DNA from: Glycomyces buryatensis | GTDB taxonomy: Bacteria; Actinomycetota; Actinomycetes; Mycobacteriales; Micromonosporaceae | DNA: 64,000 bases | Assembly (NCBI RefSeq): GCF_004912275.1 | Contig: NZ_STGY01000067.1 | Span: forward strand, 245,401 to 309,400 | Reading direction: 5' to 3' | In this document: one piece after another, positions 27,608-35,308 of the stretch | How the letters are laid out: each line of letters opens with the position of its first letter | Position numbering within the stretch: position 1 is the stretch's first letter | Translations under genes and position numbers: made by a program | Notes under the pieces: model-generated | The model's input: only the letters and a program-made list of their open reading frames with translations | Database searches by the model: none | What the model was told of the DNA's origin: nothing

Positions 27608-27624
27608 GAGAGCACTGATCTCTC
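27608..27624 (+). promoter_or_regulatory. Palindromic operator O2 before the epimerase gene
   Basis: GAGAG, a 7-nt CACTGAT centre, CTCTC, located just downstream of the expected transcription start and 18 nt before the GTG. It shares AGAGCACTG with O1; the centres are about 55 bp apart. Confidence 0.5.
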
Positions 27625-27642
27625 ATTGTGAAGGGAACCATC

Positions 27643-28587
27643 GTGACCGACCACGTCATCCTCGGCAAGGGCCAGATCGGCTCGACCGTCGCCGCCATCC
27701 TCGCCGAGCGCGGCGAGAGCGTCCGCGTCCTCAGCCGCTCCGGCGGCACCGACACCCCCGGCATCACCCACATCAAGGTCGACGCCCGCGACGCTGCCGC
27801 CCTCACCGCCGCCAGCGCCGGAGCCGACGTCTTCTACAACTGCGCCAACCCCGGCGGCTACCACCGGTGGGCCGAGGAATGGCCGCCCATGTTCGCCGCG
27901 ATCCTCGCCGCCGCCAAAGCCAACGGGGCCAGTCTGGTCCAGACCGGCAACCTCTACGGCTACGGCCCCGTCTCCGAGCCGATGCACGAGCGGACGCCCC
28001 TGCGCTCCCCCGGTCACAAGGGGCGGCTGCGCATCCAGATGTGGAAGGACGCGCTGGCGCTGCACGAGGCCGGCGACATCCGCTTCACCGAGGCGCGCGG
28101 CTCGGACTTCTTCGGCCCCGGCGCCCTGGCCGACGCCATGCTCGGCGAGCGCTTCGTCCGACCGCTCATCGAGGGCAAGCACCTCTCCATCGTCGGCGAC
28201 CCCGACGCGCCCCACACCTTCACCTACATTCCGGACGTGGCCCGGACGCTGGTGCGCCTGGCCGGGGACGACCGCTCGTGGGGCCGGCCCTGGCACGTCC
28301 CCTCGGCTCCGGCCGTGTCCCAGCGGGAGATGGCCGAGATCGTGTGCCGCCTGCTCGGTCGCGACCCCGCCGTGATCCGCCGCCTCCCATGGTGGGTCCT
28401 CATCAGAGTCATCGGTACTTTTCAGCCGGCCATGCGCGGCATGACCGAGACCCGCCACCAATGGGATGGTCCGTACATCATGGAGTCCTCGGACTTCACC
28501 TCCACCTTCGGCGACGAGCCCACCGATACCGAGACCGCGCTTGGCGAAACCATCGAATGGTGGCAGCGCCGACTGGTGCCGGCATAG
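27643..28587 (+). CDS. NAD-dependent epimerase/dehydratase family protein
   Basis: A 314-residue extended short-chain dehydrogenase-like protein with an N-terminal nucleotide-binding turn, VILGKGQIGSTVA. The usual Tyr-x3-Lys region is altered: TGNLYGYGP is present, but a clean YxxxK is not visible, so it may be an atypical, non-catalytic or NmrA-like member. GTG 27643 is preferred because GAAGGGAA lies 6-7 nt before it; an in-frame GTG at 27628 is further upstream. The twin operators suggest induction by a small molecule. Confidence 0.75.
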   Translation: MTDHVILGKGQIGSTVAAILAERGESVRVLSRSGGTDTPGITHIKVDARDAAALTAASAGADVFYNCANPGGYHRWAEEWPPMFAAILAAAKANGASLVQTGNLYGYGPVSEPMHERTPLRSPGHKGRLRIQMWKDALALHEAGDIRFTEARGSDFFGPGALADAMLGERFVRPLIEGKHLSIVGDPDAPHTFTYIPDVARTLVRLAGDDRSWGRPWHVPSAPAVSQREMAEIVCRLLGRDPAVIRRLPWWVLIRVIGTFQPAMRGMTETRHQWDGPYIMESSDFTSTFGDEPTDTETALGETIEWWQRRLVPA

Positions 28588-28645
28588 GGCACACTTCTGG
28601 ACGCGGGGTCGCCGCCGAACGCAATTCGCTGCTCTAATGGCCGAC

Positions 28646-29128
28646 ATGCACCAAATACAGCACGGGCGCTTCGCCGAGCTCGACGGCGCGACGGTGTTCG
28701 CCCTGGCACGGCTCCGGCAAACGATCTTTGTCGTCGAGCAGGAATGCGCCTACCCCGACCTGGACGAGCACGACACCCACCCCGACACGACCCATTTCTG
28801 GATCGGCGCCGCGGGCGAGGCGATCGCATGCCTGCGGCTGCTGCGCGACGGTGAACGGTGGCGGATCGGGCGGGTCTGCTGCGCGGTCGATTCGCGCGGG
28901 CGGGGTCTGCCCGGGTCGCTCATGGCCGCCGCGATCGAGTCGGTCGGGCCGGAGGCCGAGATCGTCCTCGACTCGCAGATCTACGCGGCCGGGTTCTACC
29001 GGCACTACGGCTTCGCCGAGGACGGGCCCGAATACGTCGAGGACGGCATTCCCCACGTGCCGATGCTCCGGACGGGCAAGGAGCAGTGCGAGAGCGGGGC
29101 ACCCGGTCCGGGCGCCCCGCTCTCATGA
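28646..29128 (+). CDS. ElaA-type GNAT acetyltransferase
   Basis: A 160-residue GNAT-fold protein. The ElaA N-terminal signature is present (LRQTIFVVEQECAYPDLDEHD), then the acetyl-CoA-binding strand and helix IGRVCCAVDSRGRGLPGSLM and the C-terminal FYRHYGF. The ATG at 28646 has TCTAAT 7 nt upstream, suggesting a leaderless start; ATG 28637 is three codons earlier. The substrate is unknown. The 3' end of the gene doubles as half of a hairpin. Confidence 0.85.
   Translation: MHQIQHGRFAELDGATVFALARLRQTIFVVEQECAYPDLDEHDTHPDTTHFWIGAAGEAIACLRLLRDGERWRIGRVCCAVDSRGRGLPGSLMAAAIESVGPEAEIVLDSQIYAAGFYRHYGFAEDGPEYVEDGIPHVPMLRTGKEQCESGAPGPGAPLS
29090..29124 (-). terminator. Hairpin encoded inside the end of elaA-like gene, terminator for GH10
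   Basis: GAGAGCGGGGC and GCCCCGCTCTC (11 bp, 13-nt loop) lie wholly within the last codons of the acetyltransferase gene and begin 8 nt past the GH10 stop on the other strand. A bidirectional terminator sharing coding sequence is the simplest reading. Confidence 0.6.
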
Positions 29129-29132
29129 TCGG

Positions 29133-30755
29133 TTATTCGGGCAGCGGTTCGAGCTTCGTCGGATCCACGATGCCCCAGTACGCCGCCTTCGCCTGGAGGT
29201 CGTCGTCGAAGATCAGCGGCGCCTCGTGCGGCCGCGAGACCGGCCAGGTCCGCAGCCACGAGACCGCGTCGTACAGGCCCCACATCGTCACCGACTCCAG
29301 GTGCTCGGAGCGCTCGCGCAGCATCTCGAACAGCTCCTTGTAGTACCAGCCCAGCTCGATCAGCCGCTCCGGCGGCGTCTCGGGGAGGCTCTCGTCCATC
29401 GAATCCGAGATGGACACGTCGAGTTCGGTGACCGTCTGGAGCAGCCCGAAGGTAGTGAACTGGTCGATGGATTCGGCGAGCAGCTCGATCGGGCGCTTGT
29501 AGTCGACGTGCGCCTGGTGGCCGATGCCGTCGATCGGGACACGGCGGCGCAATAGCCCCTGGACCAGGTTGTACATCGCTTCACGCTTGTCGGGGAACTC
29601 GGTGTTGTAGTCGTTGATGAAGAGCTTGACGTCCCTGGGGAAGGCCTTGCGGGCGATCTTGAACGCCTTGGCGATGTACTGGCCGCCGCCGAAGATCTCA
29701 TACCAGCGCGAGTGGCGCAGTCCGTCCTCCTGCTCGGGGTCGACCACCTCGTTGACGACGTCCCAGGCCCAGATCCGGTTGCCGTAGTGCGCGGCGATGG
29801 CCTCGACGTGGGATTTGAGCCGCCCCAGGATGAGGTCCTGGTCCTCGGTGTTGTTCTCCAGCGGGCGCCCGTCGGCGTCCTCGAACCACCAGGCCGGGGT
29901 CTGGTTGTGCCACAGCAGGGTGTGGCCCCAGATCTGCATGCCGTTCGCCTCGGCGAAGTCGACGATCTGGTCGGCGCGGGAGAAGTCGAAGGTCCCCTCG
30001 ACCGGCTGGATCGATTCGGGTTTCATCTGGTTGCCGGTGGTGACCTGCGCGAAGTGCTTGGCCAGGAGCTCGGCCGGCCTGCCGACCACCTCGGGCGGCT
30101 CGACGGCCGCACCGAAGCGGAAGTCGGCGGCCAGGAAGTCCGCCAGCGGGGGAATGTCTTCGATCTCGGGTTCCTCGATTCGGGTCAGGGCGAAGTCGTC
30201 CAGCAGGATCGGGGTGAGGCTGGAGGCGGACTCGACATAGAACTGGAGCTGGTCCGCGGGTGCGGAGATCGAGTACGTGCCGGTGAGCTCGATCCACGCG
30301 GCGTCGTCCACCGCCGTGTTCCACACGACCGAGTCGTAGCTGGAGGCGCCGCCGACATCGCGCTGCACCGTGACGCGCAGGTCCGCGGCGGGATTGCCCT
30401 CCGGCAGGCGCAGGCGCACCGTGATCTGGTAGCGGACGCCAACCTCGATGTGGGAGGTGATGTCGATGGCGGCGCCGTTCCAGCTGGCGGTGCGGCCCTC
30501 GATGAGCAGCTGCTCCTCGGGGGTGACCGAGACGGTGGCGGCGCCGCGGCCCGTCCAGCCCTCGGCGGTGCCGGAGGAGAAGTCGGTGGTCAGCAGCAGC
30601 TCGTCGGCGCTGGCCGGGCCGGCGCCGAGGGCGAGGAACCCGACCGGCAGGACGGCCGCGCCTCCGACGGCGGCCGCGGTGGTCAGAACGGTGCGGCGGG
30701 TCGCGAACGGACCCGTCCGCCTGGGAATTGGACCGTGGTCGGCAGGGGTTTGCAT
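29133..30755 (-). CDS. Secreted GH10 endo-beta-1,4-xylanase with N-terminal CBM-like domain
   Basis: A 540-residue exported enzyme. The N-terminus has a twin-arginine motif (TRRTVLTTAAA) and hydrophobic stretch, with a likely cut after about residue 45. Residues about 55-190 resemble a CBM4/9 or CBM22 jelly roll. The GH10 barrel follows: GHTLLWHNQTP, acid/base Glu in WDVVNEV (about 336), NDYNTE, GIGHQAH and nucleophile Glu in TELDVS (about 443). It cleaves internal xylan bonds outside the cell. ATG 30755 has AAAGGAG 6-7 nt upstream. Expression is probably controlled by the palindrome at 30835-30854. Confidence 0.93.
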   Translation of the reverse strand: MQTPADHGPIPRRTGPFATRRTVLTTAAAVGGAAVLPVGFLALGAGPASADELLLTTDFSSGTAEGWTGRGAATVSVTPEEQLLIEGRTASWNGAAIDITSHIEVGVRYQITVRLRLPEGNPAADLRVTVQRDVGGASSYDSVVWNTAVDDAAWIELTGTYSISAPADQLQFYVESASSLTPILLDDFALTRIEEPEIEDIPPLADFLAADFRFGAAVEPPEVVGRPAELLAKHFAQVTTGNQMKPESIQPVEGTFDFSRADQIVDFAEANGMQIWGHTLLWHNQTPAWWFEDADGRPLENNTEDQDLILGRLKSHVEAIAAHYGNRIWAWDVVNEVVDPEQEDGLRHSRWYEIFGGGQYIAKAFKIARKAFPRDVKLFINDYNTEFPDKREAMYNLVQGLLRRRVPIDGIGHQAHVDYKRPIELLAESIDQFTTFGLLQTVTELDVSISDSMDESLPETPPERLIELGWYYKELFEMLRERSEHLESVTMWGLYDAVSWLRTWPVSRPHEAPLIFDDDLQAKAAYWGIVDPTKLEPLPE

Positions 30756-30834
30756 GGATCGCTCCTTTGCGAAGGTGAGGGACATCGCGGCCGGTCAGGG
30801 GTCGGAGAAGGCCGGTCCACAAGGGGCTTGGACT

Positions 30835-30854
30835 GAAAGTTTCGCGAAACTTTC
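30835..30854 (-). promoter_or_regulatory. LacI-type operator of the xylanase gene
   Basis: GAAAGTTTCGCGAAACTTTC is a perfect 20-bp palindrome. It starts about 8 nt after the predicted transcription start, a position suited to roadblock repression. GAAA/TTTC-type inverted repeats are known near actinobacterial xylanase genes and are bound by LacI-family repressors. A related site precedes the Opp importer (44082-44093). Confidence 0.8.
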
Positions 30855-30869
30855 ATTCGAAGTATCGAT

Positions 30870-30899
30870 ATGTTACGATCCCTAAGTCGGCGCTGTCAA
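30870..30899 (-). promoter_or_regulatory. Promoter of the xylanase gene
   Basis: Minus strand: -35 TTGACA (30894-30899, perfect), an 18-nt spacer, -10 TAACAT (30870-30875). The transcription start is expected near 30862. Confidence 0.75.
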
Positions 30900-30958
30900 G
30901 GCCAGCGGCGACCTACCAACGCAGTGGGGATGTGAGGGGCCCCGCCGCGCGGAAGAAG

Positions 30959-30987
30959 GAGGGGGCCGGCGCAATGCCGGCCCCCTC
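30959..30987 (-). terminator. Terminator after bfr
   Basis: A perfect 12-bp stem, GAGGGGGCCGGC with GCCGGCCCCCTC, and a 5-nt loop, 23 nt past the bfr stop, followed on the minus strand by CTTCTTCC. Confidence 0.8.
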
Positions 30988-31010
30988 TCACATTCCGATC
31001 TCGCTGAGTA

Positions 31011-31493
31011 TCAGGCTTCCTTGGGCTGCTCGATCAGCGACTGGATGTACAGCTCCTCACCGATCTTCTCGATGATCTCGAGCTGCGTGTCCAGGTAGTC
31101 GATGTGGTGCTCTTCGTCCTTCAGAATGCTGGCGAAGAGGTCGCGGGAGATGTAGTCCTTGACCGATTCCATGTACTCGATGCCGCGCTTGAGGCGGTCG
31201 ATCGCCTCGACCTCGATCTCGCGGTCGCACTGGAAGATCTCGGGCACCGACTGGCCGATCCGCAGCGGGAACAGGCGCTGGTAGTTCGGGAGCCCGTCCA
31301 GGAAGAGAATCCGGTCGGTCAAGATGTCCGCGTGGCGCATCTCGTCCATCGACTCGGCCCGCGTGTACGCCGCCAATTTCGTGTAACCCCAGTTGTCCTG
31401 CATCTTGTAGTGCAGGAAGTACTGGTTGATGGCGGTCAGCTCGGCGGTCAGCTGCTCGTTCAGAAATTCAATGACTCGCTTGTCGCCCTGCAT
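31011..31493 (-). CDS. bfr: Bacterioferritin
   Basis: A 160-residue four-helix iron-storage protein that forms a 24-mer cage. The ferroxidase-centre residues are in LTAELTAINQYFLHYKM (Glu18), E-SMDEMRHAD (Glu51, His54) and the ILKDEEHHIDYLD segment (Glu127, His130), and a heme-binding Met occurs near residue 52. The ATG at 31493 has GGGAAGGA upstream; the longer reading adds an unrelated leader. It lies 114 nt downstream of the ferredoxin gene, with an iron-box-like site between. Confidence 0.96.
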   Translation of the reverse strand: MQGDKRVIEFLNEQLTAELTAINQYFLHYKMQDNWGYTKLAAYTRAESMDEMRHADILTDRILFLDGLPNYQRLFPLRIGQSVPEIFQCDREIEVEAIDRLKRGIEYMESVKDYISRDLFASILKDEEHHIDYLDTQLEIIEKIGEELYIQSLIEQPKEA

Positions 31494-31577
31494 GTCTCGG
31501 TGTCCTTCCCCGGTTTTCAACGTCGGCCGCAACGGTCGACGTTTCCACACTAAGACCAGGTCAGCAGGGGTTTTCAC

Positions 31578-31592
31578 TCAGGAATACCTAAA
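31578..31592 (-). promoter_or_regulatory. Iron-box-like site before bfr
   Basis: Plus strand TCAGGAATACCTAAA resembles the IdeR/DtxR box (consensus TTAGGTTAGSCTAACCTAA) and aligns with the better site at 31833-31851: both begin ACTCAGG-ATNCCTAA. Confidence 0.45.
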
Positions 31593-31607
31593 ATAGGACA
31601 AGCTTGC

Positions 31608-31799
31608 CTAACCGGAGGCGACCGCGACGGGCTCCGAAGCGAAGTGGTGCTCGATCATGTCGGTAATGCGATCGAGGCAGTTGCCGCAGCCGGTACCGGC
31701 CTCGCAGGCATCGCCGATGGCCTCTTCGGTGCGCGCCCCGGCGCGGATGCAATCACGGACTTCGTGGTCTTGAACGCCGTGGCAGATGCAGGCATACAT
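31608..31799 (-). CDS. bfd: Bacterioferritin-associated ferredoxin
   Basis: A 63-residue 2Fe-2S protein. Cys4 and Cys6 (CIC) and Cys38 and Cys41 (CGNC) match the Bfd ligand set, and a further Cys occurs at 31. It donates electrons to bacterioferritin to reduce and release stored iron. It is directly upstream of bfr in the same direction, with an iron box about 35 nt before its start. Confidence 0.95.
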   Translation of the reverse strand: MYACICHGVQDHEVRDCIRAGARTEEAIGDACEAGTGCGNCLDRITDMIEHHFASEPVAVASG

Positions 31800-31832
31800 C
31801 CGCGGACCTCCAGGGACTTAGGTTCGACTTAC

Positions 31833-31851
31833 TCAGGTATGCCTAACCTAC
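31833..31851 (-). promoter_or_regulatory. IdeR/DtxR-type iron box before bfd
   Basis: On the minus strand the 19-mer reads GTAGGTTAGGCATACCTGA, about 15 of 19 matches to the iron-box consensus. Iron-loaded IdeR acts at storage genes in related actinobacteria, which fits the ferredoxin/bacterioferritin pair. Confidence 0.7.
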
Positions 31852-31925
31852 CCCCGGTGTCGGCGGGCGGCAACCGTCGACTCGGTGATATCCGCCCGCC
31901 CGAACGGCCCCGGCGCGGGGTCCGG

Positions 31926-32936
31926 TCAGCGGACCAGGTCGCTGAGGACCTTGACGGCGCGCTCGATTCCCGCGTCGTCCACGTCGAGATGCGTCAGGAG
32001 CCGGGCCCGGTCGGGACCCATGGCGCCGAACTTGACGCCCTGCTCGGCCGCGGCCGCGGCGAGCTTCGGCATGTCGGGGCCGTGGAACAGCACGATATTG
32101 GTGTCCACCTGCTCGGCCTCGCAGATTCCGTACGGTTCCAGGGACTCGGCGAGGTGCCTGGCGCGGGCGTGGTCGTCGGCGAGGCGCTCGATGTGGTTCG
32201 CCAGCGCGTAGCGTCCGGCGGCGGCGAGGTAGCCGGCCTGACGCATCCCGCCGCCCAGGCGCTTGCGGATGATGCGGGCGCGGGCGGCCCGCTCGGCGTC
32301 GGTGATGATGATCGAGCCCGCCGGGGCGCCCAGGCCCTTGGAGAGGCACACCGAGACGGTGTCGAACAGCGTCCCGTACTCGCGCAGGGAGACCCCGGTG
32401 GCGGCGTGGGCGTTCCAGATGCGGGCGCCGTCCAGGTGGAGGGCCAGGCCGTACGAGTCGGCGAGTTCGCGCAGCGCGCGCAGTTCGGCGAGCGGCTGGA
32501 TGGTGCCGCCGCCGATGTTGTGGGTGTTCTCGATCGCGATGGCGCGGGTGGGCGTCACGTGCGGGCTGATCGGGTTGATCAGCGGTTCGATGAGGGAGGC
32601 GTCGAGGCGACTGCGTTCGGTCGTCCAGGTGCGGGTGGAGATCCCGCCGAGCGCGGCGGCGGCGCCCATCTCGAAGTTCACGATGTGCGCTTTGATGTCG
32701 CACAGCAGTTCCTCGCCGGGCGGCACCGCGAGTTGCAGGCCGATCTGGTTGGCCATGGAGCCGGTCGGGGTGAAGACGGCAGCCTCGTGGCCGAAGAGCG
32801 CGGCCGCCTCGGCTTCGAGTGCGTTCACGGTCGGGTCTTCGCCGTAGACGTCGTCGCCGACCTCGGCGTGCATCATGGCGTCGAGCATGTCCGCGGTGGG
32901 ACGGGTCAGGGTGTCGGAGCGGAGATCAACGATCAT
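31926..32936 (-). CDS. Low-specificity threonine aldolase
   Basis: A 336-residue PLP enzyme that splits threonine or allo-threonine to glycine and acetaldehyde. The family N-terminus DLRSDTLTRPT, the GDDVYGEDPTVN motif, HLDGARIWNA (Asp that contacts PLP) and the PLP lysine in VCLSKGLGAPAGS (about residue 199) are all present. The ATG at 32936 has TAGGGT 6 nt upstream (32943-32948), so the mRNA is probably leaderless. Beta-eliminating lyase relatives are the alternative. Confidence 0.92.
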   Translation of the reverse strand: MIVDLRSDTLTRPTADMLDAMMHAEVGDDVYGEDPTVNALEAEAAALFGHEAAVFTPTGSMANQIGLQLAVPPGEELLCDIKAHIVNFEMGAAAALGGISTRTWTTERSRLDASLIEPLINPISPHVTPTRAIAIENTHNIGGGTIQPLAELRALRELADSYGLALHLDGARIWNAHAATGVSLREYGTLFDTVSVCLSKGLGAPAGSIIITDAERAARARIIRKRLGGGMRQAGYLAAAGRYALANHIERLADDHARARHLAESLEPYGICEAEQVDTNIVLFHGPDMPKLAAAAAEQGVKFGAMGPDRARLLTHLDVDDAGIERAVKVLSDLVR

Positions 32937-32989
32937 GCCGAAACCCTAACTTCGCGTCGCCCGGGACGCCGTCGCGGACGAGGCCGTAT

Positions 32990-34114
32990 CTAGTAGGGGT
33001 TGGCGCCGTTTCCGATGCCGAGGACGGGCAGGTACATGCGTTCGCCGTCGGCGGTGAAGCCGTCGTAGACGATGTCGAACAGGTCCTGGATGCCGAAGGC
33101 CCGCAAGGCGTCGACCATCATGTGCGCGGCCTGATTGGTGGCGGTCCGGTCGGTCGAGGGGAAGGTTCGCGACCAGTTCGGCTGGGCGCCCGAGGGGGCC
33201 CGGAATCCCATGTTGGGCAGGTTCGACAGGCCGCCGCGCCAGCTGCCCTTGACGGCGGCGGAGGCCTCGACGCGGAGCCCGCCGTCGACGAACGCGGCCA
33301 CGTAGCGGGCCGACCAGTCGCCGGTGCGCAGCAGGACGGTGCCGGCGGTGTCGATGGTGGGGACGTCGGCGGACATGTCGCCGAGGAGGGAGCTGAGCCG
33401 CTCGGTGAACTCGCCCAGGTCGTAGCAGGCGGGCTCGGTCGGGTGGTTGGACTGGCGGGCGTAGGCCTGCCATCCGGAGACGTCGCCCTTGCCGACCGCG
33501 TGGGCCTCCAGCTGGTCGAACAGCTCGGGTGAGAGCAGGCGGAGGGTGACGCCGCCGTGGAAGCGGCGCAGGTGGAGTTCGAAGACGAGATTGTCGCGGT
33601 ACCAGCGGATCCAGGGGCCGCCGTCGCCGCCGCGGATGTCAGGCGCGCCAAGCTCGCTGAGCACGGTGGCCATGACCTCGCGGAAGACCTTGGTGCGGTG
33701 ACTCTCACCCTGTCGGCCGCGCTCGGCGGAGCGGAGCACCAGGACTTCGATCGAGTAGAAGTCGGCCCGTCCGTAGAGCGGGGTCTGCGGGGGAACCGAG
33801 TCGATGATGGCGTCGCCGGTGGCATAGCCGGTGTCGGCCCGCCACATGCCGATGTCGACCTCTGAGGACCTGATCTTCCAACCGAGACCGGGAACCGCCC
33901 GCTCGAGATCGGCCTTGCTCCATCGCCCGAAGTCGGTTTGGCGGGCGCGGCGGATGAGGTCGAGGAGCTGCGGTTCGTCCATCCCATGTGTGCCGAGCAT
34001 CCGGTACTGCGCCAATCCATCCGTGGGTCGGGCCACGCTGAGCGATGCCCGGCGGCCCCCTGCCGTTAGGGTAGCCTTGCCTGTTGTAACGGGTCTAGAA
34101 GTGAGGGTTGGCAT
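32990..34114 (-). CDS. Uncharacterised two-part protein
   Basis: A 374-residue soluble protein with no signal peptide or membrane helix. Two regions can be told apart: residues about 45-215, with a strand-rich core (FYSIEVLVLRSAERG, WIRWYRDNLVFELHLRRF, GVTLRLLSPELFDQLE), and about 235-370, with further strands (GTVLLRTGDWSARYVAAFVDGGLRVEASAAV). I recognise no catalytic motif; the pattern recalls actinobacterial DUF6301-like or immunity/chaperone-like folds. The start is uncertain: ATG 34114 has no ribosome site, and an internal ATG at 34000 would remove an arginine-rich leader. It is divergent from the DUF3159 gene. Confidence 0.65.
   Translation of the reverse strand: MPTLTSRPVTTGKATLTAGGRRASLSVARPTDGLAQYRMLGTHGMDEPQLLDLIRRARQTDFGRWSKADLERAVPGLGWKIRSSEVDIGMWRADTGYATGDAIIDSVPPQTPLYGRADFYSIEVLVLRSAERGRQGESHRTKVFREVMATVLSELGAPDIRGGDGGPWIRWYRDNLVFELHLRRFHGGVTLRLLSPELFDQLEAHAVGKGDVSGWQAYARQSNHPTEPACYDLGEFTERLSSLLGDMSADVPTIDTAGTVLLRTGDWSARYVAAFVDGGLRVEASAAVKGSWRGGLSNLPNMGFRAPSGAQPNWSRTFPSTDRTATNQAAHMMVDALRAFGIQDLFDIVYDGFTADGERMYLPVLGIGNGANPY
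34066..34084 (+). promoter_or_regulatory. Weak iron-box-like sequence before the DUF3159 gene
   Basis: TTAGGGTAGCCTTGCCTGT matches about 14 of 19 positions of the IdeR consensus, mostly in the left half. It lies inside the 5' end of the divergent gene, so it may be chance. Confidence 0.25.
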
Positions 34115-34809
34115 TGTCTACAGCGTCCGATACTGTGCGGCAAGACACGCTCGTCAGCCTACTAGGCGGCAAGCGAGGAGCCTTCGACGCCACCGCCCCA
34201 TTGGTGGTGTTCATCCTCACCTGGTTGCTCACTGGAAACTCGATCGCTTGGGGCGTAACGGCTTCGCTCGCCTGCGCGGCACTGATCGCGGCGGTGCGAC
34301 TGCGGCAGAAATCCAAGCCGAGAGCCGTCGTGCTCGGACTGCTGAGCGTCTGCGTCGCCTGCCTCGTGGTCATCTACACCGGACGCCCGCAGGACATCCT
34401 CCTCCCCCGCATCCTCTCCAACGCCGCCAGCGCTCTCGTCTGGGCGGCGTTCATCATCTTCCGCAGGCCGCTGCTCGGCCTGATCGTGGGAGCCATGGTC
34501 GGCCAGAAGACCCGCTGGCGCCTGGACCCCGAGCTCGTCCGCGCCTACAGCGTCGCGTCCTGGATCTGGGTGGCGATGTACGCCCTTCGGGTCGCGATCC
34601 TGACCCCGTTCTGGATCGCCGACCGCGAGGTCGTGGCGGTCCTCGGCGGCACGCTGGCGCAAGTCCTCCTCTCCTGGCCGCTCCTCCTCCTGTGCCTGGT
34701 CGTCTCCGGCTGGGCCATCAAGGCGGTCCTCCCCGACGACCACCCCGGTCTCCTCCACCCGGTCACCCCGGAACCGACAGCGCCGGTCGACGATCAGGCA
34801 GCTCGGTGA
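34114..34809 (+). CDS. DUF3159 membrane protein
   Basis: A 231-residue actinobacterial membrane protein with about five to six hydrophobic helices. The DUF3159 features are LLGGKRGAFDATAPLVVF near the N-terminus, a YTGRPQDILLPRILSNA loop and DPELVRAYSVASWIW. The second TTG (34114) is favoured because GAGGG lies 7 nt upstream; TTG 34108 is two codons earlier. The function of the family is unknown. Its 3' end overlaps the convergent nucleotidyltransferase-like gene by 47 bp. Confidence 0.85.
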   Translation: MSTASDTVRQDTLVSLLGGKRGAFDATAPLVVFILTWLLTGNSIAWGVTASLACAALIAAVRLRQKSKPRAVVLGLLSVCVACLVVIYTGRPQDILLPRILSNAASALVWAAFIIFRRPLLGLIVGAMVGQKTRWRLDPELVRAYSVASWIWVAMYALRVAILTPFWIADREVVAVLGGTLAQVLLSWPLLLLCLVVSGWAIKAVLPDDHPGLLHPVTPEPTAPVDDQAAR

Positions 34810-35308
34810 TCGCCAGTCCCGCGGTCCTGGAACGGATGCGGGCCAGATCCTGACGATCCTTGGGGCGCCCGAGCTTCCGTTTGTAGGCGACGACGTCGGC
34901 CACCGACATGTGCCGGAGCCCGCTGATGACATCGGCATGGTCGATGAGCTCGTCGGCGTCGAAGCGGTCGCCGACCCAGCTGGGGCAGACGTCGATTCGC
35001 TTCCCGTAAAGCTGGACCACCGGTGCGCCGGTGTTCTCTCCGCTGTATGTCCCGTTGTGCAGATAGTTGTGGGCGATCTTCTGGGCCCGTTCCCAGGTCT
35101 CGTTCCGGGCGACGATGTCGATGTCCGCCAGCCGACCGACAATGCCTTCGAGCCACAGCCGGGCACTGCCCACGAGCACGAAGTCATTCGGGTCGAATCG
35201 GTGGTCCCGGACGAGCCGCCACACCAACTTGTAGAGCAGCACACCGTCGTAGGCGGCCGATCTGTCAACGGCCACGTGCCGTCCCTCTCGTTTGTGTCGC
35301 TCAATCAT
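34763..35308 (-). CDS. Nucleotidyltransferase-fold protein (AbiEii-like)
   Basis: A 181-residue protein. FVLVGSARLWLEG-(4)-LADIDIVARN (about residues 42-68) matches the G-S/G ... D-x-D arrangement of AbiEii/MNT-type nucleotidyltransferases, with a further acidic strand KRIDVCPSWVGDRFDAD (about 99-115) offering the third carboxylate. SVADVVAYKRKLGRPKDRQDL (about 140-160) resembles the helix after the catalytic core in the AbiEii/DUF1814 group. The ATG shares one base with the preceding stop (TGATG), so translation is coupled. Substrate and reaction are unknown; a toxin, RNA-modifying or signalling role is possible. Confidence 0.6.
   Translation of the reverse strand: MIERHKREGRHVAVDRSAAYDGVLLYKLVWRLVRDHRFDPNDFVLVGSARLWLEGIVGRLADIDIVARNETWERAQKIAHNYLHNGTYSGENTGAPVVQLYGKRIDVCPSWVGDRFDADELIDHADVISGLRHMSVADVVAYKRKLGRPKDRQDLARIRSRTAGLAITELPDRRPALSVPG

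Noticed and set aside
34066-34084. Functional iron box before the DUF3159 gene
   Set aside because: Only one half-site is well conserved; kept as a low-confidence feature and not as a finding.
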